DNA of 64,000 nucleotides from Muribaculum sp. An289 (GTDB taxonomy: Bacteria > Bacteroidota > Bacteroidia > Bacteroidales > UBA932): assembly GCF_002159555.1 (NCBI RefSeq), contig NZ_NFIV01000009.1, positions 1 through 64,000 on the forward strand. The letters are read 5' to 3'. This document shows positions 45,844 to 53,753 of the stretch, piece after piece (position 1 is the stretch's first letter; every line of letters begins with the position of its first letter). The notes under the pieces are model-generated. The model was given only the letters and a program-made list of their open reading frames with translations, was not told the DNA's origin and did no database searches. A program made the translations under genes and the position numbers.

Positions 45844-47208
45844 ATGGCGAAAAATAAAACTGTATGGTACTGCAAATCCTGCGGTGCCGAAAGTCTCAAA
45901 TGGATGGGAATGTGCCCGGTTTGCGGGGAATGGAATACGATGGTGGAGGCGCCGGCGCCGTCCAGGAAGCATGATTCCAACAGGGAACTTCCCGGAAGCG
46001 GAATGCCCCCGAAACTGATTTCGGAAGTGGATTTGTCGTCCGAGCAGAGGTTTTCGCTCGATTCTCCCGAATTCGACAGATTGTTGGGCGGAGGCATGGT
46101 AAAGGGCTCTCTGATTCTTCTTGGCGGGGAACCGGGAATAGGCAAGTCCACGCTTTCTTTGCAGATACCACTGCATTGCCCTTCCCTGAAGACCCTGTAT
46201 GTTTCCGGGGAGGAGAGCGTAAATCAGGTCAGGATGCGGGCGCAACGGCTCGGAGGCAGTGGGGAGTCCTGTTATGTCTACAGTGAAACCCTTGTCGAGA
46301 ACATTCTTTCGGAAGTCCGTAAGATTGAGCCAGATTTGCTGATTGTGGATTCGATTCAGACTGTTTATTCGGAAAATGTGGAGTCTTCGCCGGGTACGGT
46401 GGGCCAGGTGCGCGAGTGTGCGGCGAAATTCCTGAGGTATGCCAAGGAAAGCGGTGTCCCTGTGATATTGATAGGCCATATAACGAAGGACGGGATGATA
46501 GCAGGGCCTAAGATATTGGAGCATATTGTGGATGTGGTCCTTCAATTCGAGGGTGACAACAGCGGGGCCTACCGTCTGTTGCGGAGCATCAAGAACCGTT
46601 TCGGCTCGACTTCCGAGATTGCCGTATATGAAATGACGTCCAGTGGTTTGCAGGAGGTGGCGAATCCTTCGGACATGCTTATCCCGATGCACGGGGAGCC
46701 CTTGAGCGGCATAGCCGTTTCGGCCATGATGGACGGGACGAGGCCTTTCCTCATAGAGACACAGGCCCTGGTGAGCAGTGCCGCATACGGTACTCCGCAG
46801 CGGTCGGCTACGGGATTCGATGTGCGCAGGATGAATATGCTGCTTGCGGTTCTGGAAAAGCGTGCCGGTTTCCGTATCGGGGTCAAGGATGTGTTTCTGA
46901 ATATGGCCGGAGGTCTGAGGGTAAATGATCCCGCATGCGACCTTGCCGTAATAAGTGCGGTGCTTTCTTCCAACTTCGATTTGCCGATTTCCGCCAAAAC
47001 ATGTTTTTGCGGGGAAGTGGGGCTGAGCGGAGAAATCAGGCCTGTTTCGCAGACAGACAGGATGATAATGGAGGCGTCTAAAATAGGTTTCGACCGGATA
47101 TTCATATCCTCTTTCACTTCTTTGCCGGATGTTTTCGAGCATAAGGGTATCGAAATCGTGAAAATTCCGGACGTTCCACAGCTGTGCCGCATATTGTTTA
47201 AGGAGTGA
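45844..47208 (+). CDS. radA: DNA repair protein RadA/Sms
   Basis: 454 residues. N-terminal zinc finger C10-x2-C13...C24-x2-C27, RecA-like ATPase with Walker A GGEPGIGKST at 94-103, and the RadA-specific KNRFG at 250-254, then a Lon-like C-terminal domain (CGEVGLSGEIRPV). Promotes branch migration in recombinational repair. Convergent with dacB, stops 21 bp apart. Confidence 0.97.
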   Translation: MAKNKTVWYCKSCGAESLKWMGMCPVCGEWNTMVEAPAPSRKHDSNRELPGSGMPPKLISEVDLSSEQRFSLDSPEFDRLLGGGMVKGSLILLGGEPGIGKSTLSLQIPLHCPSLKTLYVSGEESVNQVRMRAQRLGGSGESCYVYSETLVENILSEVRKIEPDLLIVDSIQTVYSENVESSPGTVGQVRECAAKFLRYAKESGVPVILIGHITKDGMIAGPKILEHIVDVVLQFEGDNSGAYRLLRSIKNRFGSTSEIAVYEMTSSGLQEVANPSDMLIPMHGEPLSGIAVSAMMDGTRPFLIETQALVSSAAYGTPQRSATGFDVRRMNMLLAVLEKRAGFRIGVKDVFLNMAGGLRVNDPACDLAVISAVLSSNFDLPISAKTCFCGEVGLSGEIRPVSQTDRMIMEASKIGFDRIFISSFTSLPDVFEHKGIEIVKIPDVPQLCRILFKE

Positions 47209-47229
47209 CTGTTTAAGAAGTGAGGACGG

Positions 47230-48729
47230 TTATAGGACGATGCTTTTCCCGGGCATCAGTTCGGCAAGCAGGGCTTTGAGGATTTCTTCGATTGCTTTCT
47301 GCATGTCGGAACCTTTTCCCGCATGGTTGTTGGACATGAGGGCGAAGGATACAGGTTTTTTTCGGTTGTCCGGGAATATGTAGCCTGCATAGCATCTTAC
47401 TCCGGACATGGAGCCGCTTTTTGCCCTTATCCTCGATGAATATTCCGGCTTCACGTCCTTTAGGACATGTTTGAGCGTGCCTTCATGACCTGGAACGGGC
47501 AGGGACTCGATGAAGGCATCTCCCTCCGGCCCGGCTGCTGCCTTTGACAGGAAGGTGGAAAGGAAACGGGCTGAAACCAGGTTCTGCCTCGAAAGTCCGC
47601 TCCCGTCCGTCTGGCGGTAGCCTTTCGTGTCGATTCCCATCTCATCGAGAAGTTTTCCGGCCGTTTTTATTGCGGTCTCGTAAGATGCGGAGCCTCCTGT
47701 TTGCAGGCCGGTCATTTTGAACAGTGTCTCGGCGTACATGTTGTTACTTTCCATGTTCGTCTTGGCGACAATCGAGGAAAGGGACTCGGAATACGTGGTG
47801 ATTATATAATGCAGGGAGTCCCGGTCGGCGAATTCCGAAGGGTCCCTTGTCGTGAACCGTCCGGTGTCCATCGGCCCGGAGAGGGAATTGATGCCGTTGG
47901 CCGCAAGGTACCGGTCGAAATGGTATGCACAGGTCATTGCCGGATATTTGTTGCAGCATTCTTCGATGTTTATGCCTCCGTTTATGGGATAGCTTCCGCG
48001 GATTTCCGCGACAGGGCAGAGCTCGGAAGTATAGAGAAGGATGGTGTTGGGACTCCACCTCGGGCCTGTGGTGGAGAGATTGTCGATGTGCATCCATGGG
48101 GTTTCTGGGTAAATCTGCTCGGCGTACGGGCGCTGTCCTGTTTTTTCGGCGGGGATTATTCTGATTGAAATGGAGTTTTCATGGAACGAGAGGCCTGATG
48201 CCCCCGCTCCGTAATAAGTCCCCAAATCGCCCCATTCCCAGGAGCCCGGAGCCATTTCGTCGGGAAAGAATCCGGCATCCCCGATTATGGAACCGGCAAT
48301 CGAATCTATCCCGGCCGATTTTACCGCATTGCCCCAAATGTTGAAAAGGGAATCCTGCTTCTTGCGGGTGCTGGCCAATGTAGGATCCGCGCCTCCGATG
48401 ATATAGAGGTCCCCGTGCAGCGTGCCGAGGCTGTCCGTGTAACCGCTGTAAGCTATCGACGTCCTGAAACGGAAACCGCTTCCGAGTTCCTGCAGGGCGA
48501 GTCCGGTGGTGACTGTTTTCATCGTCGATGCCGGAACCATGGGATAGTCCGCGTTCCATTCGGCCAGTGTGTTTCCGCCGGCATCCGCTACGGCCAGCGA
48601 TATTATGCAGCCCTCGCGTATTTCCGTGTCTTTTATCAGGTCGGTCAGGGTCTGTCCGTGTACGTTGGCCGTGATTGCAGACAGTGCCAGTAATGCGGAA
48701 AACGCGTGTGAAAATATTTTATTTGCCAT
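47230..48729 (-). CDS. dacB: D-alanyl-D-alanine carboxypeptidase/endopeptidase (PBP4 class)
   Basis: 499 residues with signal peptide (MANKIFSHAFSALLALSAIT...). Class C/S13 peptidase motifs: S68-TM-K71 (PASTMK), SNN in KTNMESNNMYAE, KSG 437-439. Removes terminal D-Ala or cuts D-Ala-mDAP crosslinks in the periplasm. Divergent from galE; a TACTTTTG box on the minus strand (48783-48776) may be its -7. Confidence 0.95.
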   Translation of the reverse strand: MANKIFSHAFSALLALSAITANVHGQTLTDLIKDTEIREGCIISLAVADAGGNTLAEWNADYPMVPASTMKTVTTGLALQELGSGFRFRTSIAYSGYTDSLGTLHGDLYIIGGADPTLASTRKKQDSLFNIWGNAVKSAGIDSIAGSIIGDAGFFPDEMAPGSWEWGDLGTYYGAGASGLSFHENSISIRIIPAEKTGQRPYAEQIYPETPWMHIDNLSTTGPRWSPNTILLYTSELCPVAEIRGSYPINGGINIEECCNKYPAMTCAYHFDRYLAANGINSLSGPMDTGRFTTRDPSEFADRDSLHYIITTYSESLSSIVAKTNMESNNMYAETLFKMTGLQTGGSASYETAIKTAGKLLDEMGIDTKGYRQTDGSGLSRQNLVSARFLSTFLSKAAAGPEGDAFIESLPVPGHEGTLKHVLKDVKPEYSSRIRAKSGSMSGVRCYAGYIFPDNRKKPVSFALMSNNHAGKGSDMQKAIEEILKALLAELMPGKSIVL

Positions 48730-48839
48730 TATCTTCTTTTTGCCTTTTTTTAAAAATCAAAACAGCTTTTAATTGCAAAAGTAGTCCATATTTTTATTAT
48801 CTTCGTGGCGAAGTATTATGTATCATTAAAAATGCTGAT

Positions 48840-49871
48840 ATGTCCCATACAGTTTTAGTGACCGGAGGCGCCGGTTATATCGGTAGCCACGTGGCTGTCG
48901 AACTCATCGAGGCAGGATACGAAGTGGTTGTTGCGGACAATATGTCCAATTGCGATATGACTTGTTTCGAAGGCGTTAAAAAAGTTACCGGCCGGTCCGA
49001 CATTCCTTTTTACAAGATAGACTGCTGTGATGCGGAATCCGTGGCACGGATTTTTAAAGAGTACCGAATCGATGCGCTGATACATTTCGCGGCTTTCAAG
49101 GCGGTGGGCGAATCAGTGGCGGAACCTTTGAAATATTTCAGGAATAATCTGGATTCGTTCATGACCGTGCTCGGTGCCGCGGCCGGAAACGGAGGGTGCA
49201 ATGTGCTGTTTTCCTCTTCGGCTACGGTTTACGGCGAGGCGGACAGCCTGCCTGTTACGGAAAATTCTCCGCGCAAGCCGGCGACATCGCCTTACGGTGC
49301 GACCAAGCAGATGTGCGAAGATATCCTGGAACATACGGTGAAGGCGGGCATAGGCATAAAGGGTACGGCTTTGAGGTATTTCAATCCGGTAGGGGCCCAT
49401 CCGTCGGCGCTTTTGGGCGAATTGCCGCGCGGGGTTCCCAACAACCTGATTCCTTATGTTACCCAGACGGCTATCGGGAAACGGGAGTGCCTGAGCATTT
49501 TCGGCGATGATTATCCGACTCCCGACGGGACATGCCTGAGGGACTACATAGATGTGACCGACCTGGCGAAAGCCCATGTCGCGGCAGTGGGGAGAATGAT
49601 AGGCGGCAAGATGAAGCGGGACTATGAAATATTCAATATCGGTACCGGTACGCCGGTTTCCGTACTTGAAATAGTGCGCACATTCGAGCAGGCCAATGGA
49701 GTAAAATTGAATTACAGGATGGCGCCGAGAAGGCCCGGGGACGTTACCGCCATTTGGGCCGACCCGTCTTTGGCTAACAGGGAGCTGGGCTGGAAGGCGG
49801 AACGCAGGCTTTCGGATACATTGGAGTCCGCGTGGGCATGGGAAAGGCACCTTGCAGGCAAAGACGATTGA
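48840..49871 (+). CDS. galE: UDP-glucose 4-epimerase
   Basis: 343 residues from the ATG at 48840. The frame extends 55 codons upstream through the promoter region, which is not coding. NAD motif TGGAGYIGSH at 8-17, catalytic Ser in FSSSATVYGE and Y152-x3-K156 (YGATK). Interconverts UDP-Glc and UDP-Gal for surface polysaccharide synthesis and galactose use. Stands alone. Confidence 0.95.
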   Translation: MSHTVLVTGGAGYIGSHVAVELIEAGYEVVVADNMSNCDMTCFEGVKKVTGRSDIPFYKIDCCDAESVARIFKEYRIDALIHFAAFKAVGESVAEPLKYFRNNLDSFMTVLGAAAGNGGCNVLFSSSATVYGEADSLPVTENSPRKPATSPYGATKQMCEDILEHTVKAGIGIKGTALRYFNPVGAHPSALLGELPRGVPNNLIPYVTQTAIGKRECLSIFGDDYPTPDGTCLRDYIDVTDLAKAHVAAVGRMIGGKMKRDYEIFNIGTGTPVSVLEIVRTFEQANGVKLNYRMAPRRPGDVTAIWADPSLANRELGWKAERRLSDTLESAWAWERHLAGKDD

Positions 49872-49916
49872 CAGGAAACAGACAAAGAACTTTTTATAAA
49901 CTTAAAGTCATAAGAT

Positions 49917-50429
49917 ATGAACGGAAAGTATAAAATCGGAGACTTATATTGCGAAAACGGCTTGAAAGGTGTCGTTTTCGCGATTGAACAGGACGGACAG
50001 CATGGTAAAATCCTTTCTTTGGATGAGGCCGAACTCTCCTGGTGCCGCTCGCACGAATGGGTGAAAAAAATCGAAGTCGGGTGTTTTAATCAAAACGACG
50101 GCATGGAAAATATGAAAAAAGTGGTTTCCTTTTTCGGGTGGGAAGAAAATTATCCCGCTTTCAAATGGTGCCGCGACAAGGGCGATGCATGGTACCTTCC
50201 CGCAAAGGAGGAGCTGTCGGCCTTTGCCTTGAAAGAACGCGATGCGGTGAATGCCGGGCTTGCAGAGGCGGGCGGAACACTTATACCGAATGTCGGCGAA
50301 GCCGGCCGTTACTGGTCCTCGACTGAATACGATGCGGCTTCGGCATGGCATGCATATATGCGTTACGGTCTTGAATATTATACTGTAAAATATCTGACAT
50401 ACCGCGTAAGGGCGGTGGCCAGGTTCTAA
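49917..50429 (+). CDS. Lcl/DUF1566 (FISUMP-like) domain protein without signal peptide
   Basis: 170 residues. The C-terminal half contains AWYLPAKEELSAF and YWSSTEYDAASAWHAYM ... YRVRAVARF, the pattern of the Lcl/DUF1566 and Fibrobacter major-paralogue C-type-lectin-like fold. Those domains are normally on exported proteins; here there is no signal peptide, so the product appears cytoplasmic. A related domain forms the C-terminus of the fimbrillin-like gene at 59296. It sits 45 bp after galE and may be cotranscribed. Function unknown. Confidence 0.8.
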   Translation: MNGKYKIGDLYCENGLKGVVFAIEQDGQHGKILSLDEAELSWCRSHEWVKKIEVGCFNQNDGMENMKKVVSFFGWEENYPAFKWCRDKGDAWYLPAKEELSAFALKERDAVNAGLAEAGGTLIPNVGEAGRYWSSTEYDAASAWHAYMRYGLEYYTVKYLTYRVRAVARF

Positions 50430-50718
50430 TATCGGATTCCGGTTCGTGACAGGAACATATCAGGATGTGATGCTCCGTATCGTCTTCTCTTTAGACATTT
50501 TTGCCTATTATCTTCTTTTGCCGGCCGTACTTCAGTAATGTCCGGCAGAGTCATTTGCAAGTTTTCTTTCCTGTATGGGGATTTTGGGAGCCTCGCCGTA
50601 TCTGCGTTGCCGAGCCTGGCCCACTTCCTGATGTTTTATAAGAAACTAAAACGGGCGGCTGTGTTTCCATAGCCCGCCCGTTTTTATTTAGGTTGTTCTG
50701 TCGTTTGTTTCCTGTTCA
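50430..50718. other. Intergenic spacer ending in a terminator
   Basis: No reading frame with recognisable features. The only structure seen is the stem-loop at 50648-50683 near its right end. Confidence 0.4.
50648..50690. terminator. Terminator between the FISUMP-like gene and fabG
   Basis: AAACGGGCGG (50648-50658 region) pairs with CCGCCCGTTT (50674-50683), with a loop of about 13 nt and one bulged C, followed on the plus strand by TTTTTATTTA. It can serve both converging transcripts. Confidence 0.8.
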
Positions 50719-51465
50719 TTACATGTTCATTCCGCCGCAGCAGTGGATGACCTGTCCGCTGACGTATGACGAAAGGTCGCTTGCCAGGAATGTGGCTACA
50801 TTGGCTACGTCTTCAGGCGTACCGCCCCTGCGGAGAGGAATCTTGCTTTCCCAGTCTTTCCTTACAGGCTCAGGAAGGGCTGCCGTCATGTCCGTGATGA
50901 TGAAGCCCGGTGCGATAGCGTTCGCGCGGATGCCCCTTGAACCCATTTCCTTTGCAATAGATTTTGCAAGGCCGATAAGTCCGGCTTTGGAAGCGGAGTA
51001 GTTGCACTGTCCGGCATTGCCCGATACGCCGACTACAGATGACATGTTTATGATGCTGCCTCCTTTCTGGCGTGCCATGATAGGGGTTATGGCATGTATG
51101 AAGTTGAAGGCGGATTTGAGGTTCACGTTGATTACCGCATCCCACTGCGCCTCGCTCATACGGAGCATAAGGCCGTCCTTGGTTATGCCGGCATTGTTCA
51201 CCAGGATGTCTATTTTTCCGAATTCCTTATGGATTTCCTCCACTACCTTGTGCGTTTCTTCGAAAGATGCCGCATTGGAAGCGTAGGCCTTCGCCTTTAC
51301 CCCGAATGCTTCGATTTCCTTTACCGTCTGTTCGGCTGCTTCGTTTATTACAAGGTCTGTGAATGCGATGTCTGCACCTTCCGATGCATATTTGAGCGCG
51401 ATTGCTTTTCCGATTCCGCGTGCCGCTCCTGTGATAAGCGCGACTTTACCAGATAATAATCCCAT
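50719..51465 (-). CDS. fabG: 3-oxoacyl-[acyl-carrier-protein] reductase
   Basis: 248 residues from the ATG at 51465. A frame extending to 51666 is not supported. Short-chain dehydrogenase motifs: TGAARGIGKA at 12-21, NNAG and YSASKAG catalytic triad region. The end PLRRGGTPEDVANVATFLASD ... GQVIHCCGGM is typical of FabG. Reduces 3-oxoacyl-ACP in fatty acid synthesis. Divergent from the endonuclease/phosphatase gene; a TAACTTTG box lies on the minus strand at 51506-51499. Confidence 0.95.
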   Translation of the reverse strand: MGLLSGKVALITGAARGIGKAIALKYASEGADIAFTDLVINEAAEQTVKEIEAFGVKAKAYASNAASFEETHKVVEEIHKEFGKIDILVNNAGITKDGLMLRMSEAQWDAVINVNLKSAFNFIHAITPIMARQKGGSIINMSSVVGVSGNAGQCNYSASKAGLIGLAKSIAKEMGSRGIRANAIAPGFIITDMTAALPEPVRKDWESKIPLRRGGTPEDVANVATFLASDLSSYVSGQVIHCCGGMNM

Positions 51466-51562
51466 GGTTCTGAATTTTAAATGTTCATTATTTTGCGGCA
51501 AAGTTATATAATTTTCCGTGAAAATCTCCGTATTTTTGCCCGAGGTCATTTTATGTAGCGGT

Positions 51563-52675
51563 ATGAAGGCTTTTCCTGCATGTATTAAAATTTTTCTGAA
51601 AACCGTATTATGGGCCGCTGTGGTTTCGGTCGTGCTCGTGCTTGTTTTCCTGGCGGTCGGGGCCATGACGGATTTCCGTCCCGGAGACAGGGAGCCGGTG
51701 TGTGAGTATGCCGGAGCGGGGCTTTGCGGTTCCTCCGGGGGTTATTCCGGCGTTGCGGTTCCGGAATCCGGGAAAATCATTCCGGATACGCTGAAAATAG
51801 TCACATGGAACATCGGTTACGGCGGCCTGGGTGACGATATGGATTTTTTCTATGATGGAGGGACGAGGATGAGATGCAGCGAGGAACGTACCCGTGAAAA
51901 CCTTGCCGCCATTGTCTGTGAACTGAAGTCGATGGATGCGGACATATATCTGTTGCAGGAAGTGGACGAGGCTTCCCGCAGGTCGTACATGATAAATGAA
52001 TTGGAGCTGTTGCGCGAGGCTTTTCCGGACTACTGTCTGTATTTCGCGTACAATTACAAAAGTTTTTTTGTCCCCATACCTCTTTCCAATCCGTTGGGCA
52101 AGGTGTCGAGCGGTGTCGCGATACTGAGCAGATACCGTCCAGAGAAGGTGGAACGGCTTTCCTATCCTTCACGTTTTCCCTTTCCTGTCAGCATGTTCAA
52201 TCTGAAACGTTGCCTGCTGGCCGCCGGGTATCGCCTTCCTGACGGAAGCAGGCTCGTGATAGGGAATACGCACAATACGGCCTACGATACGGGAGGCATG
52301 CGTTTGCAGGAAACGGATTTCCTTGCCGGCTGGGCCGATTCGCTGTGCAGGGAAGGGGCCGTAGTGCTTGTGGGAGGGGACTGGAACCAGTATCCGCCGG
52401 GTTATGTCCCGTCTGAAGAAGAGACATCCAATCCGCATTTTGCCGTAGCCCCGTTGGATTTGTCCGGACTGGGCTCCTGCGGCCGTGTGGTTTATGATAC
52501 GGATGAAAAGACGTTGAGGTATCTGGACAGGCCTTTCAGCGAAGGCCCGGTGCAGAGCGTTACGGATTATTTCTTCATATCCGGCGGTCTTCATGCGGGG
52601 CAGGCGGAAGTCTGCGGCAATTCCGGTTTCAGGCATGGCGACCACAGGCCCGTTGAAGTCAATATCGTTTTGTGA
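51563..52675 (+). CDS. Endonuclease/exonuclease/phosphatase-family protein, membrane-anchored
   Basis: 370 residues from the ATG at 51563. One N-terminal hydrophobic segment (about 8-35, LKTVLWAAVVSVVLVLVFLAV) anchors or exports it. EEP motifs: VTWNIGYGG, YLLQEVD, SSGVAILSR, GGDWNQYP and GDHRPVEV at the C-terminus, so the metal-dependent phosphoesterase site appears complete. Substrate unknown (nucleic acid, phosphoinositide-like or sphingomyelin-like). A -7-like TATTTTTG lies at 51531-51538. Repeat island 2 follows directly. Confidence 0.88.
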   Translation: MKAFPACIKIFLKTVLWAAVVSVVLVLVFLAVGAMTDFRPGDREPVCEYAGAGLCGSSGGYSGVAVPESGKIIPDTLKIVTWNIGYGGLGDDMDFFYDGGTRMRCSEERTRENLAAIVCELKSMDADIYLLQEVDEASRRSYMINELELLREAFPDYCLYFAYNYKSFFVPIPLSNPLGKVSSGVAILSRYRPEKVERLSYPSRFPFPVSMFNLKRCLLAAGYRLPDGSRLVIGNTHNTAYDTGGMRLQETDFLAGWADSLCREGAVVLVGGDWNQYPPGYVPSEEETSNPHFAVAPLDLSGLGSCGRVVYDTDEKTLRYLDRPFSEGPVQSVTDYFFISGGLHAGQAEVCGNSGFRHGDHRPVEVNIVL

Positions 52676-52723
52676 GCGGTCCTTTTTTGTGCGGTCCATT
52701 TTGTGAGCGGCCCCGTTTTTCAT

Positions 52724-53057
52724 CCCATGTCCATCTTACTAATTTTAAACGTATTGATAATCAGTGATTTGTAAAAAAAATATGGGCTGGCTTTGGGTGC
52801 TTTCTGAGGTACCCAAAAGCAGCGACTGTTTTAGTAAAATGTTGGTTATCAATATGTTGTAAAAACGATAGTTGGCTGTGGGGTTGAAAAATATACCGAC
52901 AAAGTTTGGAGCGAGTCGAATTTTGTTAAATTATTTAAAATCAGCGACTTATAAAAATTTAACTCGCTTTTGAGGGGTGTGCGGACATGGTCGAAAGCGA
53001 GTTGTATTTTCTTAAATAATTGATAATTAGGCATTTGTGAATATTTTACTCGCTTCG
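52724..53057. repeat. Hairpin-module block, copy 2 (homologous to 15969-16387)
   Basis: Cores at about 52753, 52842, 52931 and 53019. CCCAT (52724-52728) pairs with ATGGG (52782-52786). TTTGGGTGC (52792-52800) pairs with GTACCCAAA (52809-52817), where a G:T pair replaces the A:T seen in copy 1. GAGCGAG (52909-52915), CTCGCTTTT (52963-52971), AAAGCGAG (52994-53001) and CTCGCTT (53049-53055) give the same four-arm arrangement as copy 1. Confidence 0.8.
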
Positions 53058-53143
53058 AAGTCTGACGGAGGGAAAGTGAACCGTTTGTCGCGAATTTTCA
53101 TCCGCCATTTGGGGAAAGTTTTCCATGTAATTTGGAACAGTCG

Positions 53144-53280
53144 GTGCATGATAATTTTGAATACATTGATAATCAAGTGATTAGTAAAACGAATGCACAT
53201 TTCGAAAGTTTTAAACGGCCGAAATGTGTACTTGAATTTTTAGTGTATTGATATTCAGTTTGTTATAAAATTGTCTGCAC
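53144..53280. repeat. Third hairpin-module pair with different arms
   Basis: Cores TTGATAATCA (53165) and TTGATATTCA (53248). Arms GTGCAT (53144-53149)/ATGCAC (53193-53198), CACATTTCG (53196-53204)/CGAAATGTG (53220-53228) and GTGTA (53226-53230)/TGCAC (53276-53280, one wobble). The arm sequences differ from the other pairs, but the layout is the same. Confidence 0.75.
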
Positions 53281-53342
53281 CCGGACTTCCGTTATGTTCA
53301 CTTATTTGTATCCGGAGAGTGCATTCCCAGTCCGTTCTTCCC

Positions 53343-53380
53343 GGAAAGTGGACCATTGCCGCGAATAAGTGACACTTTCC
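53343..53380. repeat. GGAAAGTG...CACTTTCC hairpin
   Basis: GGAAAGTG (53343-53350) and CACTTTCC (53373-53380) with internal GCCGCGAAT. It matches the second hairpin of island 1 (16664-16705) through its loop and into the following TAATACGAG. A lone GGGAAAGTGAACC near 53070 may be a half copy. Confidence 0.75.
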
Positions 53381-53391
53381 CTTAATACGAG

Positions 53392-53575
53392 GCTCTCGGC
53401 TTCTGCGATATTTGCCTGACGGCAGAAATACTGTTGCGCCTCGGCGTAACAAATAAATTTGTTATGCTCTCGGCTTCTGCGATATTTGCCTGACGGCAGA
53501 AATACTGTTGCGCCTCGGCGTAACAAATAAATTTGTTATGCTCTCGGCTTCTGCGATATTCGGCTACGCCGGAAA
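53392..53575. repeat. 74-bp tandem repeat of the promoter module
   Basis: GCTCTCGGCTTCTGCG begins at 53392, 53466 and 53540, exactly 74 bp apart. The first two units are nearly identical over their full length; the third diverges after its first 20 bp. Each unit carries TTTG-N20-GATATTTG (one base off the -7 consensus) and TAACAAAT-aa-ATTTGTTA just before it. Confidence 0.9.
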
Positions 53576-53591
53576 TACGGTTCACGCCTCG

Positions 53592-53619
53592 GCAATGCAA
53601 GCCCGGCGGCTTGCATTGC
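53592..53619. repeat. Perfect 12-bp inverted repeat in the promoter array
   Basis: GCAATGCAAGCC (53592-53603) and GGCTTGCATTGC (53608-53619) with loop CGGC. No T-run follows on either strand, so it is not a standard terminator. It may be a cruciform or a protein site. Confidence 0.8.
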
Positions 53620-53679
53620 ATGTTCCGCCCGTTGTATCCGTGAGTCCAAGGCCTTCCGTCTCCTCCGGACGAAACATGC

Positions 53680-53701
53680 CAATGCAAATTCATTTGCATT
53701 G
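53680..53701. promoter_or_regulatory. Palindrome overlapping the ahcY -33 box
   Basis: CAATGCAAAT-tc-ATTTGCATTG is a perfect 10-bp inverted repeat that covers TTTG of the promoter. Upstream modules have TAACAAAT/ATTTGTTA at the same position. This suggests a site for a dimeric regulator, or a hairpin, with a variable sequence but fixed place. Confidence 0.55.
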
Positions 53702-53724
53702 CTCTCGGCTTCTGCGTATATTTG
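53693..53724 (+). promoter_or_regulatory. Promoter of ahcY (TTTG-N20-TATATTTG)
   Basis: TTTG (53693-53696), 20 nt, TATATTTG (53717-53724); identical spacing and same spacer end (GCTTCTGCG) as the dNK promoter at 16796-16827. Leader to ATG 53754 is about 29 nt. Confidence 0.75.
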
Positions 53725-53753
53725 CAAATTGAATTTTAATACTATAACATATA

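Larger units (their letters stand above)
52676..53753. repeat. Composite intergenic repeat island 2
   Basis: About 1.1 kb without a gene, upstream of ahcY. It repeats the design of island 1: hairpin-module pairs (52724-53057), a third pair (53144-53280), a GGAAAGTG hairpin (53343-53380) and promoter modules (53392-53724). Here the promoter module is tandemly repeated. Short reading frames in it translate the repeats and are not genes. Confidence 0.8.

Noticed and set aside
45631-47142. 503-residue open frame on the minus strand
   Set aside because: Antisense to radA, whose motifs and length are correct.
53392-53575. CRISPR-like array
   Set aside because: The 74-bp repeats are direct, contiguous and without unique spacers, there are no cas genes, and the units look like promoters.
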